Assembly: GCF_040838345.1 (NCBI RefSeq)
Contig: NZ_JBAKFF010000001.1
Location: 1,054,001 to 1,118,000 of the forward strand
Source: Spiribacter sp. 1M189
GTDB taxonomy: Bacteria; Pseudomonadota; Gammaproteobacteria; Nitrococcales; Nitrococcaceae
Reading direction: 5' to 3'
DNA length: 64,000 nt
Shown piece after piece: positions 55,996-64,000 of this stretch (its first letter is position 1; each line of letters starts with the position of its first letter). Under the pieces are notes generated by a model that was not told the DNA's origin, ran no database searches, and saw only the letters and a program-made list of their open reading frames with translations. The position numbers were made by a program, and so were the translations under genes.

Positions 55996-56071
55996 TGGTG
56001 GGTGGTGAGGGGTTCGAACCCCCGACATTCGCCTTGTAAGGGCGACGCTCTCCCAACTGAGCTAACCACCC
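55996..56071 (-). tRNA. tRNA-Val(TAC)
   Basis: 76-nt tRNA on the minus strand. Acceptor GGGTGGT with ACCACCC, encoded ACCA, TAGCTCAGTTGGGAGAGC D-arm, and GGTTCGAACCC T-arm. The anticodon stem-loop TCGCC-CTTACAA-GGCGA gives TAC. Its 5' end is only 13 bases after the hupB stop with no terminator between, so it is likely cut from the hupB transcript. Confidence 0.97.
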
Positions 56072-56084
56072 TGGAAAGCGGCGC

Positions 56085-56357
56085 TTAGTTTACCGAATCC
56101 TTCAGGGCTTTGCCAGCCTTGAAACCCGGAACCTTCGAGGCCGGGATGTTGATCGATGCCCCCGTCCGCGGGTTGCGCCCGGTGCGCGCAGCACGCTCGC
56201 GGACCGTGAAGGTGCCAAATCCTACCAGCGTCACCTGGTCACCCTGCTTCAGCGCGTCGGTCACGGTCGACGCAAAGGCGTCGACGGCCTTGGTGGCGTC
56301 AGCCTTGGACAGGCCGGCCGACTCGGCGACGGCGTCGATCAGTTCAGACTTGTTCAT
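56085..56357 (-). CDS. hupB: DNA-binding protein HU-beta
   Basis: Small dimeric nucleoid protein that bends DNA (90 aa). [20 protein letters not shown] opens the helical half. [20 protein letters not shown] is the start of the beta-arm, and [20 protein letters not shown] carries the DNA-intercalating Pro. The C-terminus [12 protein letters not shown] is typical. The frame is open 54 codons further up, across the promoter, and is rejected. Follows lon as in E. coli. Confidence 0.98.
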   Translation of the reverse strand: MNKSELIDAVAESAGLSKADATKAVDAFASTVTDALKQGDQVTLVGFGTFTVRERAARTGRNPRTGASINIPASKVPGFKAGKALKDSVN

Positions 56358-56502
56358 TAATCGATCCCCTTGAAAGTTTTTCTCTCGGTCATCGTCCACG
56401 AAGACGAACGACCCGCATGCTATCGTCTGGACGGCGCCCCGACAATGATCTCGCGCCCGTGCCCGGCCAGTTCCCGAGGCGCCCTCTGACGATATGTCAT
56501 CG

Positions 56503-56532
56503 GGTATAGCAACGCCCACGGACCACTGTCAA
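56503..56532 (-). promoter_or_regulatory. Candidate sigma70 promoter of hupB
   Basis: On the minus strand a consensus TTGACA (56527-56532) is spaced 18 bases from TATACC (56503-56508). The start would be near 56496, leaving a leader of about 140 bases before the HU start. The 56358-56565 gap holds no gene. Confidence 0.6.
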
Positions 56533-56565
56533 ACAAAAGAACCGGAAATCATGCCTGCCCCGCGC

Positions 56566-58983
56566 TCAGTGCGGCCGGACTGACTCTCCGCCAGCCTCGG
56601 CCTTTGACGTCGCTTCAGTGACGCCTTCCTCGGCCTCCGGCAGGGGCACGGGTGACGACGTCAGCGCCACCTCCAGCACCTGATCAATCCATTGCACTGT
56701 GCGGATATCGAGTTTCCCCTTAATATCACGGGAGATCTCTGCAAGATCCTTGCGGTTGTCCTCCGGAATCAACACCGTCCGGATGCCGCCACGCAACGCT
56801 GCCAGCAGTTTTTCCTTGAGCCCGCCAATCGGCAGGACCTCGCCGCGCAGCGTGATCTCACCGGTCATGGCGACGCTGGCAGACACCGGGATCCCCGTCA
56901 GCGCCGAGACCAGCGCGGTACACATTCCCGTGCCGGCACTCGGCCCGTCCTTCGGGATAGCGCCCTCTGGCACATGAATATGAATATCATGGCGCTGGTG
57001 GAATTCCGGATCGATGCCGAGGGCCCTTGCCCGACTGCGCACCACGGTGAGCGCCGCATGGATCGATTCCTTCATGACGTCGCCGAGCTGGCCGGTGTTC
57101 TGCAACCGTCCCTTACCGGGGACCACGGCACTCTCGATGGTGAGCAGCTCCCCGCCAACCTCCGTCCATGCCAGTCCGGTCACGCGCCCCACCTGGTCGG
57201 TGGACTCCGCCACTCCATATCGATGGCGACGCACGCCGAGATACTTGTCGAGATTCTGTGTACTGACCTGTACCGCCTTATCGCGGGGCTTGATCAGCAC
57301 CTCCTTGACCACGCGGCGGGCGATCTTCGCCACCTCGCGCTCGAGATTCCGCACACCCGCCTCGCGCGTGTAATAGCGGGCGATGTCCCGCAGCGCGTTG
57401 TCGCTGACCTCCAGCTCGCCGGCCTTCAACCCGTTCGCCTTGATCTGCTTGGGCAACAGGTAGTTACGCGCGATATTGACCTTCTCTTCCTCGGTGTAGC
57501 CGGACAGCCGAATCACCTCCATGCGATCCAGCAAAGGCCCCGGGATATCCATGGTGTTGGCGGTGCAGACAAACATGACGTCCGAGAGGTCGAAGTCCAC
57601 CTCCAGATAGTGGTCGTTGAAGGTGGCGTTCTGCTCGGGGTCAAGTACCTCCAGCAGCGCGGAGGCCGGATCGCCGCGGAAGTCCATGGCCATCTTGTCG
57701 ACCTCGTCGAGGAGAAACAGCGGATTGCGCGTTCCCACCTTGGAGAGCTTCTGGACGATCTTACCGGGCAGCGAGCCGATGTAGGTCCTGCGGTGCCCGC
57801 GGATCTCCGCCTCATCACGCACACCCCCGAGCGACATGCGCACGAACTTGCGGTTGATGGAGCGTGCGATCGATTCACCCAGCGAGGTCTTACCCACGCC
57901 CGGCGGCCCCACCAGGCAGAGGATGGGCCCCTTGAGTTTGCGGACCCGCTGCTGCACGGCGAGATACTCAAGGATGCGCTCCTTGACCTTCTCCAGCCCG
58001 TAGTGGTCGGCGTCGAGGATCTTCTCCGCCCGCTCCAGATCGTGGCGGACCCGACTGCGTTTCTTCCAGGGCAGCGCCACCATCCATTCGAGGTAGTTCC
58101 GAACCACCGTTGCCTCGGCGGACATCGGCGACATCATGCGCAGCTTACCGAGCTCTTGGTCGGCCTTCTCCCGGGCCTCCTCCGACATCCCCGCAGCCTC
58201 GATCTTCTGCTCCAGGTCCTCGAGCTCGTTAGGGGCATCCTCCAGCTCACCGAGCTCCTTCTGGATCGCCTTCATCTGCTCGTTGAGGTAGTACTCGCGC
58301 TGCGACTTCTCCATCTGCTGCTTGACGCGGCCGCGGATGCGCTTTTCGACCTGAAGGATATCGAGCTCACCCTCGATCAGGCCCATGAGATGCTCCAGGC
58401 GCCGCGCCGGATTGTCGATCTCGAGTATCGTCTGCTTCTCGTCGATCTTCAGGCTCATGTGCGCGGCTATGGTATCCGCGAGACGGCCGGGCTCCTCGAT
58501 GCCCTGCAGCGAGGAAAGGATCTCCGGCGGGACCTTTTTGTTGAGCTTGACGTACTGCTCGAAAAGGGAAAGCAACGAGCGGGTCATCACCTCCACTTCC
58601 GGATCGCCATCCACCGCCTCGTCGGCAAGTGCCACGGCATTGGCGGTGAAGTACTCACCCGTGTCATCCAGGCCCTCGACCCGGGCACGCTCGGCGCCCT
58701 CGACCAGCACCTTGACCGTACCATCCGGCAGCTTGAGCATCTGCAGGATATTGGCGACGGTGCCAACGCCATAGAGGTTTTCAGCCGTCGGATCGTCCAC
58801 CTCGGCACTGTGCTGAGCCACCAGCAGTATGCGCTTGTCCTCAGCCATGGCGGCCTCAAGCGCCTGTATGGACTTCTCCCGGCCGACGAACAGCGGAATC
58901 ACCATGTGCGGATAGACCACTACATCACGCAGCGGTAGCACCGGCGTCACCGATCCGCTGATCGGCGTCATTTCCTCACTCAT
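56566..58983 (-). CDS. lon: ATP-dependent protease Lon (LonA)
   Basis: Cytosolic AAA+ serine protease removing damaged and regulatory proteins (805 aa). An N-terminal substrate domain ([20 protein letters not shown]) and a coiled-coil region around 190-290 are present. Walker A is [10 protein letters not shown] and Walker B is FLLDEVDKM. The catalytic Ser is in [10 protein letters not shown] near residue 681, with the Lys in [14 protein letters not shown]. The frame extends 14 codons before [12 protein letters not shown] choose the latter because it follows the clpX stop by 38 bases. The C-terminal tail is acidic. Confidence 0.98.
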   Translation of the reverse strand: MSEEMTPISGSVTPVLPLRDVVVYPHMVIPLFVGREKSIQALEAAMAEDKRILLVAQHSAEVDDPTAENLYGVGTVANILQMLKLPDGTVKVLVEGAERARVEGLDDTGEYFTANAVALADEAVDGDPEVEVMTRSLLSLFEQYVKLNKKVPPEILSSLQGIEEPGRLADTIAAHMSLKIDEKQTILEIDNPARRLEHLMGLIEGELDILQVEKRIRGRVKQQMEKSQREYYLNEQMKAIQKELGELEDAPNELEDLEQKIEAAGMSEEAREKADQELGKLRMMSPMSAEATVVRNYLEWMVALPWKKRSRVRHDLERAEKILDADHYGLEKVKERILEYLAVQQRVRKLKGPILCLVGPPGVGKTSLGESIARSINRKFVRMSLGGVRDEAEIRGHRRTYIGSLPGKIVQKLSKVGTRNPLFLLDEVDKMAMDFRGDPASALLEVLDPEQNATFNDHYLEVDFDLSDVMFVCTANTMDIPGPLLDRMEVIRLSGYTEEEKVNIARNYLLPKQIKANGLKAGELEVSDNALRDIARYYTREAGVRNLEREVAKIARRVVKEVLIKPRDKAVQVSTQNLDKYLGVRRHRYGVAESTDQVGRVTGLAWTEVGGELLTIESAVVPGKGRLQNTGQLGDVMKESIHAALTVVRSRARALGIDPEFHQRHDIHIHVPEGAIPKDGPSAGTGMCTALVSALTGIPVSASVAMTGEITLRGEVLPIGGLKEKLLAALRGGIRTVLIPEDNRKDLAEISRDIKGKLDIRTVQWIDQVLEVALTSSPVPLPEAEEGVTEATSKAEAGGESVRPH

Positions 58984-59021
58984 AGGGTTCCTCTTGGAGG
59001 CCGGGGGCGCCCGGCCGCGGA

Positions 59022-60302
59022 TCAATCCGATGCCGCGGCGGGCTGCTCCGAACCGTCATAGATGAGATAGGGGGAGGTCTCGCCACGGATCACCGCGTCA
59101 TCCACCACAACCTTACCGACATTATCGAGCGATGGCAGGTCGTACATGGTGTCGAGCAGGACATGCTCGACCAGCGTGCGCAGCCCACGGGCACCCGTGT
59201 TGCGGGCAATGGCCTTGCGGGCCACCTCGTAGAGGGCCTCGTCCCGGAACTCGAGCTCCACGCCCTCCATCTCGAAGAGACGCTGGAACTGCTTGACCAG
59301 CGCGTTCTTGGGCTCGCGAAGAATCTCCACCAGGGCCTCCTCGTCGAGCTCGTTGAGCGTCGCCACCACCGGCAGCCGGCCGACAAACTCGGGAATAAGC
59401 CCATAGCGGACAAGATCCTCGGGCTCCACGTCCCGCAGCGTCTCGCCAACGGCCTTACGCTGGGACTCACCCTTGATCTCGGCATAGAAACCGATGCCGC
59501 CCTTCTCCGAGCGCTGCTGGATGACCTTCTCCAGCCCGGCGAACGCACCACCACAGATGAAAAGGATATTACCGGTGTCCACCTGCAGGAACTCCTGCTG
59601 CGGATGCTTGCGACCACCCTGTGGTGGCACCGAGGCGGTCGTGCCCTCGATGAGCTTGAGCAGCGCCTGCTGCACGCCCTCGCCCGATACATCCCGCGTG
59701 ATCGACGGGTTTTCCGCCTTACGCGACACCTTGTCGATTTCGTCGATGTAGACGATGCCCTGCTGTGCCTTTTCGACATCATAGTCGCAGCGCTGCAGCA
59801 GCTTCTGGATGATGTTCTCGACATCCTCGCCGACATAGCCCGCTTCAGTGAGCGTCGTGGCATCGGCGATCGTAAACGGAACATCCAGCAGCCGGGCCAG
59901 CGTCTCGGCGAGCAGCGTCTTGCCGGAGCCCGTCGGCCCGATCAGCAGGATATTGCTCTTGCTGAGCTCGACATCATCCCGGCCCTGCGCCGCCTGCATG
60001 CGCTTGTAGTGGTTGTAGACCGCTACCGACAGGACCTTCTTGGCATGATCCTGCCCGATGACATGCTCGTCGAGCGCTGCGTTGATCTCGTGAGGTTTGG
60101 GGAGACTGGCACCGGCTTCGGCGCTTTTCTCCTCCATCTCCTCGCGGATGATGTCATTGCAGAGCTCCACGCATTCGTCGCAGACGAATACGGAAGGCCC
60201 TGCAATGAGCTTGCGCACCTCGTGCTGGCTCTTGCCACAGAAAGAGCAGTAGAGCAGCTTGCCGTTGTCGTCGCCGCGACCGCCGTTATCTCTGTCAGTC
60301 AT
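59022..60302 (-). CDS. clpX: ClpXP protease ATP-binding subunit ClpX
   Basis: AAA+ unfoldase feeding ClpP (426 aa). The N-terminal zinc domain has C19, C22, C41, C44. Walker A GPTGSGKT, Walker [13 protein letters not shown], the pore loop GYVGEDVE, and the IGF-type ClpP-binding loop region ([12 protein letters not shown]) are visible. SRH residues in [13 protein letters not shown] follow. Normal length; 72 bases after clpP. Confidence 0.98.
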   Translation of the reverse strand: MTDRDNGGRGDDNGKLLYCSFCGKSQHEVRKLIAGPSVFVCDECVELCNDIIREEMEEKSAEAGASLPKPHEINAALDEHVIGQDHAKKVLSVAVYNHYKRMQAAQGRDDVELSKSNILLIGPTGSGKTLLAETLARLLDVPFTIADATTLTEAGYVGEDVENIIQKLLQRCDYDVEKAQQGIVYIDEIDKVSRKAENPSITRDVSGEGVQQALLKLIEGTTASVPPQGGRKHPQQEFLQVDTGNILFICGGAFAGLEKVIQQRSEKGGIGFYAEIKGESQRKAVGETLRDVEPEDLVRYGLIPEFVGRLPVVATLNELDEEALVEILREPKNALVKQFQRLFEMEGVELEFRDEALYEVARKAIARNTGARGLRTLVEHVLLDTMYDLPSLDNVGKVVVDDAVIRGETSPYLIYDGSEQPAAASD

Positions 60303-60374
60303 TGGCTACCTTTGCGCATGCGAGAAATGGACGTTTTTGACCATGCCCGCTTTTAGAAGACCACGCAACCACTC

Positions 60375-61016
60375 TTACTCGAGCGGAAGGTTACTGCGAT
60401 CCGTGAGCACCTGATCGACCAGCCCGTAGTCTCGGGCCGCCTCAGGTGACATGAAGTTATCGCGCTCGGTGTCACGGGCGATTGTCTCCAGGTCCTGCCC
60501 GGTATGATGCGCCAGAATCTGGTTGAGCCGCTCTCGCATACTCAGGATCTCGCGGGCATGAATATCAATGTCGGTGGCCTGTCCCTGGAACCCGCCCAGC
60601 GGCTGATGGATCATGACCCGCGAATTGGGTAGGGCAAAGCGCTTGCCCGCTGCGCCGCCGGCGAGCAGTAGAGAGCCCATGCTGGCCGCCTGGCCGATGC
60701 AGAGCGTGCTCACATCCGGCTTGACGAACTGCATGGTGTCGTAGATCGCCAGCCCCGCGGTGACCACGCCACCGGGGCTGTTGATATAGAAATGGATGTC
60801 CTTGTCGGGGTTCTCCGACTCCAGAAAGAGAAGCTGAGCGATCAACAGATTGGCCTGATGGTCCTCCACCGGACCAACCATGAAGATCACCCGCTCCTTG
60901 AGCAGGCGCGAGTAGATGTCGAAGGCACGCTCGCCCCGCGCCGTCTGCTCGACGACCATCGGGACCAGGCCCGTCGCCATGGGGGTGTCTTCGCGGCGCT
61001 GTTCGCTCATGATCAA
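60375..61016 (-). CDS. clpP: ATP-dependent Clp protease proteolytic subunit ClpP
   Basis: Tetradecameric serine protease (213 aa, a short propeptide is likely). The triad is S112 ([11 protein letters not shown]), H137 (MIHQPLGG) and D186 (DTERDNFM). The start could be MIMSEQ or the inner MSEQ. The mature N-terminus probably begins near LVPMVVEQT. Placed between tig and clpX in the conserved gammaproteobacterial order. Confidence 0.98.
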   Translation of the reverse strand: MIMSEQRREDTPMATGLVPMVVEQTARGERAFDIYSRLLKERVIFMVGPVEDHQANLLIAQLLFLESENPDKDIHFYINSPGGVVTAGLAIYDTMQFVKPDVSTLCIGQAASMGSLLLAGGAAGKRFALPNSRVMIHQPLGGFQGQATDIDIHAREILSMRERLNQILAHHTGQDLETIARDTERDNFMSPEAARDYGLVDQVLTDRSNLPLE

Positions 61017-61031
61017 TAATACTCCCGGCCC

Positions 61032-62357
61032 TTAAGAGGCCTCGGTGTTTTCCTCATCCTCGACGCCACTGGTCAGCGCATCGAGACTCATCGGCTTTTC
61101 GGTGACCTGCGCCTGTTCCATGACCCAGTCAACGACCTGGTCTTCCATCACCTGGAGCTGAAGGCTCTGCATCATCTCCTGGTTCTGCAGGTAGTACTGC
61201 ATCACCTGCTCAGGCTGCTCGTAGCCTGATGCCACACGCTGCAGGGCGGCCTGCATGCGCTCCGGCTCAAGCTGAATGTCATTGGCCCGGACGATTTCAT
61301 TAACCAGCAGACCCAGCTTGACCCGGCGCCGCGCCTCTTCCTCGAACTGATCGGCGGGCAGATCCGGTTCCTCGCCCTCGGCCCCGGCCTGTCGCATCCG
61401 CTCCTGCGTCTGCTGGCGGAGCTGATCGATTTCGCTGTCCACCAGCGTCTGCGGCAGCGCCATGTCATTCTTTTCGACCAGCGCATCCATCACCTGGTTC
61501 TTGACCCTCGTGCGCACGGCCTGTTCCCGCTCGCGCTCTAGGCTCTCGGTGATGCGCTCGCGCAGCGCCTCGACTCCGCCATCGATACCGAGCTTCTCGG
61601 CGAACGTGTCATCCGCCTCGGGGAGCTCGGGGGCCTCGACCTTCTTCATGGTCACCGAGAACTCGGCCTCGCGGCCGGCAATATCCGCATCCGGAAAGCC
61701 TTCCGGGAAGGTGTATCGAACGGTCTTCTGCTCCCCGGCCTTCATGCCGACCAGCTCTTCCTCGAAGGGCCCCGGCATCTGGCCCTCGCCCAGCGGCACG
61801 GGCACATCCTCGCCACTGTTGCCGGAGAAGTCCTCACCCTCGACCTGACCGTGGAAATCGATGGTGGCGCGATCGCCCTCCTCCGCCGCCCGGTCGACCT
61901 CGGTATACTCGGCATGCTGTTTGCGCAGCCGCTCGAGGATGCGATCCACGTCCGCGGCCTCGATATCCACTGCCGGGCGGGTAAGCTCGATGGACTCGAT
62001 ACCCTGCACCTCGACCTCGGGGATCACCTCGAAACTCGCCTCGTACTCGAGATCCTTACCGGGCTCGACGGCCAGCGGCTGGATATCCGGTGTACCCGCC
62101 GGCCGCAGCGACTCCTGCTCCAGCGCCTCGGCGTAGGTGCTGCGGACGACCTCGTCGAGGACCTCGCCGCGCACCTGGGGGCCGTAGCGCTTCTGCACCA
62201 CCTTCATGGGCACCTTGCCGGGCCGGAATCCCTGCAGACGGACCTGACCGCGCATCTCCCGCAGCTTCTTGTCGACCTGCTCGTCCACCCGCTCGGACGG
62301 GATCTGGACCTTCAACTTGCGCTTCAGGCCCTCGCCCGACTCCACCGATACTTGCAT
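61032..62357 (-). CDS. tig: Trigger factor
   Basis: Ribosome-bound chaperone and prolyl isomerase (441 aa). The N-terminal ribosome-binding motif is RLQGFRPGKVPMKVVQKRYG (about 40-60). The FKBP-type domain includes GDRATIDFHGQVEGEDFSGN and GMKAGEQKTVRYTFPEGFP. A long helical C-terminal arm domain ends in acidic VEDEENTEAS. It starts 19 bases after tRNA-Leu(TAG) with no terminator between, so tRNA and tig may share a transcript. Confidence 0.97.
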   Translation of the reverse strand: MQVSVESGEGLKRKLKVQIPSERVDEQVDKKLREMRGQVRLQGFRPGKVPMKVVQKRYGPQVRGEVLDEVVRSTYAEALEQESLRPAGTPDIQPLAVEPGKDLEYEASFEVIPEVEVQGIESIELTRPAVDIEAADVDRILERLRKQHAEYTEVDRAAEEGDRATIDFHGQVEGEDFSGNSGEDVPVPLGEGQMPGPFEEELVGMKAGEQKTVRYTFPEGFPDADIAGREAEFSVTMKKVEAPELPEADDTFAEKLGIDGGVEALRERITESLEREREQAVRTRVKNQVMDALVEKNDMALPQTLVDSEIDQLRQQTQERMRQAGAEGEEPDLPADQFEEEARRRVKLGLLVNEIVRANDIQLEPERMQAALQRVASGYEQPEQVMQYYLQNQEMMQSLQLQVMEDQVVDWVMEQAQVTEKPMSLDALTSGVEDEENTEAS

Positions 62358-62376
62358 TGCCCACCTCTGAGGTAAC

Positions 62377-62464
62377 TGGTGCGAAAGGCGAGACTCGAAC
62401 TCGCACGGGGGACAACCCCACTGGGACCTAAACCCAGCGCGTCTACCAGTTCCGCCACTTTCGC
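62377..62464 (-). tRNA. tRNA-Leu(TAG)
   Basis: 88-nt class II tRNA on the minus strand. Acceptor GCGAAAG/CTTTCGC, encoded ACCA, GGCGGAACTGGTAGACGCG D-arm, long variable arm and GAGTTCGAGTCTC T-arm. The anticodon stem-loop CTGGG-TTTAGGT-CCCAG gives TAG, which reads CUA and related codons. Third leucine tRNA in the window. Confidence 0.97.
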
Positions 62465-62485
62465 GCTTAAAGACTCAAGCCGATC

Positions 62486-62491
62486 AGTATA
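62486..62491 (-). promoter_or_regulatory. Candidate -10 box of tRNA-Leu(TAG)
   Basis: TATACT on the minus strand lies 21 bases before the tRNA 5' end, in the 74-base gap after the P-type ATPase stop. A matching -35 is weak (TTTTGC at 17 bases). The promoter may also drive tig. Confidence 0.4.
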
Positions 62492-62538
62492 CCGGCATGC
62501 CGCAGCGGGCAAAAGCGAAGGCCGATTACCGGAAAAAG

Positions 62539-64000
62539 CTACCGGCCCATGCCGGATGACAGACCGACACCCCGCCGCCGCTGCCATGCCTTATGCCCCT
62601 CAGCCACTGCGATGATGGGCAGGCTGACCAACACCGCCATAAGCCATTCCGCCGAGCCGAGGGCCCGGGTGTCAAACAATAGCTGCATGGGCGGTGCATA
62701 GGTAAAGAGCAACTGCGCCACAATGATCGCGACGCCGGCGAGCAGTACGATTCGGTTGCCGAACAGCCCAGAGCGATTAAGCGCGCTCTCCCGTAGACGC
62801 CGCGCAGAGAACAGATACCAGACTTCGAAAAGGACAAGGGTGTTGATCGCCAGCGTCCTCGCCTCTGCCAGATCCCGTCCGTCCGCGAGCTCCCGCAGGA
62901 AAAGCCCCAGCGTACCGATCAGCATGGCCACGGCGACGATGATGACCCGCCAACCCAGCCCCTCCGGGATCAGCGAGGCGTTCGTCCGTCGCGGTGGGCG
63001 CGCCATGATGGCGTCTTCGGGTGGCTCAAAGGCAAGGGCCAGTGCCAGGGTGACCGCGGTGATCATGTTCACCCAGAGGATCTGCACCGGCGTGACCGGC
63101 AGCATCAGACCGGCCAGCACGGCGATCACGAGCAGCAGCGCCTGGGCGGCGTTGGTGGGCAGGATGAAGAGGATGGACTTGACGATGTTGTCGTAGATGA
63201 CCCGCCCCTCGTGGACCGCGGCCTCGATGGTGGCGAAATTGTCATCGGCGAGTACGATCTCGGCGGACTCGCGCGCCGCGTCCGTCCCGCCCCGCCCCAT
63301 GGCGACGCCCACATCGGCCCGCTTCAGCGCCGGCGCATCGTTGACACCATCACCGGTCATCGCCACGACTTCATCGTCGGCCTGCAGCGCCTCCACCAGG
63401 CGGAGCTTGTGCGCCGGCGAGACGCGGGCAAAAACCGAGCGCTGCCGCGCGACCTCGCGAAGCCCGGCATCATCGAGTGCATCCAGATCATCTCCGGTGA
63501 CGCCGCGCTCATCGCTCTCGAGGCCGAGCTGCCGGCCGATGGCGGCCGCCGTCACGGCGTGATCACCCGTGATCATCTTGACCTCGATGCCGGCCCGCTG
63601 ACAGGCCGCCACCGCGGCGATCGCCTCATCGCGGGGCGGATCAATAATCGCCACCAGCCCGATCAGGACGAGCCCATCCGGGCCATGCCCGTGGTGGATC
63701 GCCGTCGAGTCGTCGTCCAGCCAGCGCTCGGCGACCGCCAGCAGGCGCAGCCCGCGCGCCGCCATATGCTCCGCCTGGCGATGCCATGCCGCCTCATCCA
63801 GCGCCGCTGTCCCCGACCCGGTCAGCACCCGTTCACAGCGTGGCACCACCGCTTCCGGCGCGCCCTTGACGATCAGCCGGCGACGCTTGTCATCGCTGTT
63901 CACGGTGGCCATGTAGCGGTGCCCGGAATCGAACGGAATCCCGTCGAGCCGGGGATGGGCTGACCGATAAGCCTCGATGTCGACGCCGGCCGATTCGGCG
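62539..64000 (-). CDS. Cation-transporting P-type ATPase, C-terminal part (cut by window edge)
   Basis: The last 486 or so residues of a P2-type ATPase; the frame is open to the right edge, so the DKTGT phosphorylation site lies outside. PFDSGHRYMATVN and VKGAPEAVVPRC belong to the nucleotide-binding domain. ITGDHAVTAAAIG and MTGDGVNDAPALKRADVGVAMG are the hinge/P-domain motifs. Six C-terminal helices follow. In M6 the SERCA-type VTDGLPA is replaced by ITAVTLALALAFEPPE, so a Ca2+ specificity should not be assumed. The internal ATG at 63912 is not the start. Confidence 0.93.
   Translation of the reverse strand, partial: AESAGVDIEAYRSAHPRLDGIPFDSGHRYMATVNSDDKRRRLIVKGAPEAVVPRCERVLTGSGTAALDEAAWHRQAEHMAARGLRLLAVAERWLDDDSTAIHHGHGPDGLVLIGLVAIIDPPRDEAIAAVAACQRAGIEVKMITGDHAVTAAAIGRQLGLESDERGVTGDDLDALDDAGLREVARQRSVFARVSPAHKLRLVEALQADDEVVAMTGDGVNDAPALKRADVGVAMGRGGTDAARESAEIVLADDNFATIEAAVHEGRVIYDNIVKSILFILPTNAAQALLLVIAVLAGLMLPVTPVQILWVNMITAVTLALALAFEPPEDAIMARPPRRTNASLIPEGLGWRVIIVAVAMLIGTLGLFLRELADGRDLAEARTLAINTLVLFEVWYLFSARRLRESALNRSGLFGNRIVLLAGVAIIVAQLLFTYAPPMQLLFDTRALGSAEWLMAVLVSLPIIAVAEGHKAWQRRRGVGLSSGMGR

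Noticed and set aside
56692-58938. A 748-codon plus-strand open frame opposite lon
   Set aside because: Lon is complete with catalytic Ser/Lys; the antisense frame reads as Leu/His/Arg-rich low-information sequence.

Overview
The window is a dense, high-GC, almost entirely housekeeping stretch of a gammaproteobacterial chromosome. Gene content and order resemble Pseudomonas and especially the Ectothiorhodospiraceae. A Spiribacter/Halorhodospira-like halophile or its relatives is my best guess from synteny (secG-tRNA-Leu-nuo, tig-clpP-clpX-lon-hupB-ppiD-fabI-yej), but I could not test this by search. Intergenic gaps are short, most neighbours are co-oriented with 4-base or small overlaps, and no gene-free stretch exceeds 300 bases.

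Layout, left to right. 1-7285 (minus): the front of a complex I operon, nuoA-B-C-D-E-F-G and the start of nuoH. 7331-18626 (minus): tRNA-Leu(GAG), secG, tpiA, glmM, folP, ftsH, rlmE, a small membrane protein, greA, carB and carA. 18844-21926 (plus): a YadG/YadH-type ABC exporter pair and pncB. 21956-23675: an H-NS-family gene divergent from a large gene of unknown function. 23676-32786 (minus): pdxH, nfeD-type protease, adk, bamB, yfgM-like, hisS, rodZ-like, pilW, rlmN, ndk. 32909-36407 (minus): a shortened ISC locus (iscA, a degenerate IscU, a cysteine desulfurase, cysE, trmJ), divergent from suhB. 37307-43560 (minus): an LpxH-like phosphoesterase, secF, secD, yajC, tgt, queA. 43589-45342: tRNA-Leu(CAA), tRNA-Ala(CGC), an MHS-type transporter and tRNA-Arg(CCT). 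45345-52980 (minus): an unknown gene, der, and a YejABEF-type oligopeptide importer. 53078-53872 (plus): fabI. 53935-62464 (minus): ppiD, tRNA-Asp, tRNA-Val, hupB, lon, clpX, clpP, tig, tRNA-Leu(TAG). 62539-64000 (minus): the C-terminal part of a P-type cation ATPase.

The genes cover respiration (complex I), protein export (SecG, SecD/F, YajC), envelope quality control (FtsH, BamB, YfgM, PpiD, RodZ, NfeD), cytosolic proteolysis and folding (ClpXP, Lon, trigger factor), RNA modification (RlmE, RlmN, TrmJ, Tgt, QueA), pyrimidine/arginine precursor supply (CarAB), cofactor synthesis (FolP, PdxH, PncB) and Fe-S/cysteine metabolism. I found no CRISPR array, prophage, insertion sequence, integrase, toxin-antitoxin pair or recognisable defence system.

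The most unusual points are the reduced ISC locus, whose IscU-like protein appears to have lost its canonical cysteine ligands and its HscA-recognition motif in a locus that also lacks hscBA and fdx; the carA leader, which carries a palindrome inside a 19-base promoter spacer followed by an intrinsic-terminator-like hairpin; and a few genes of unknown function at positions where synteny would predict others.
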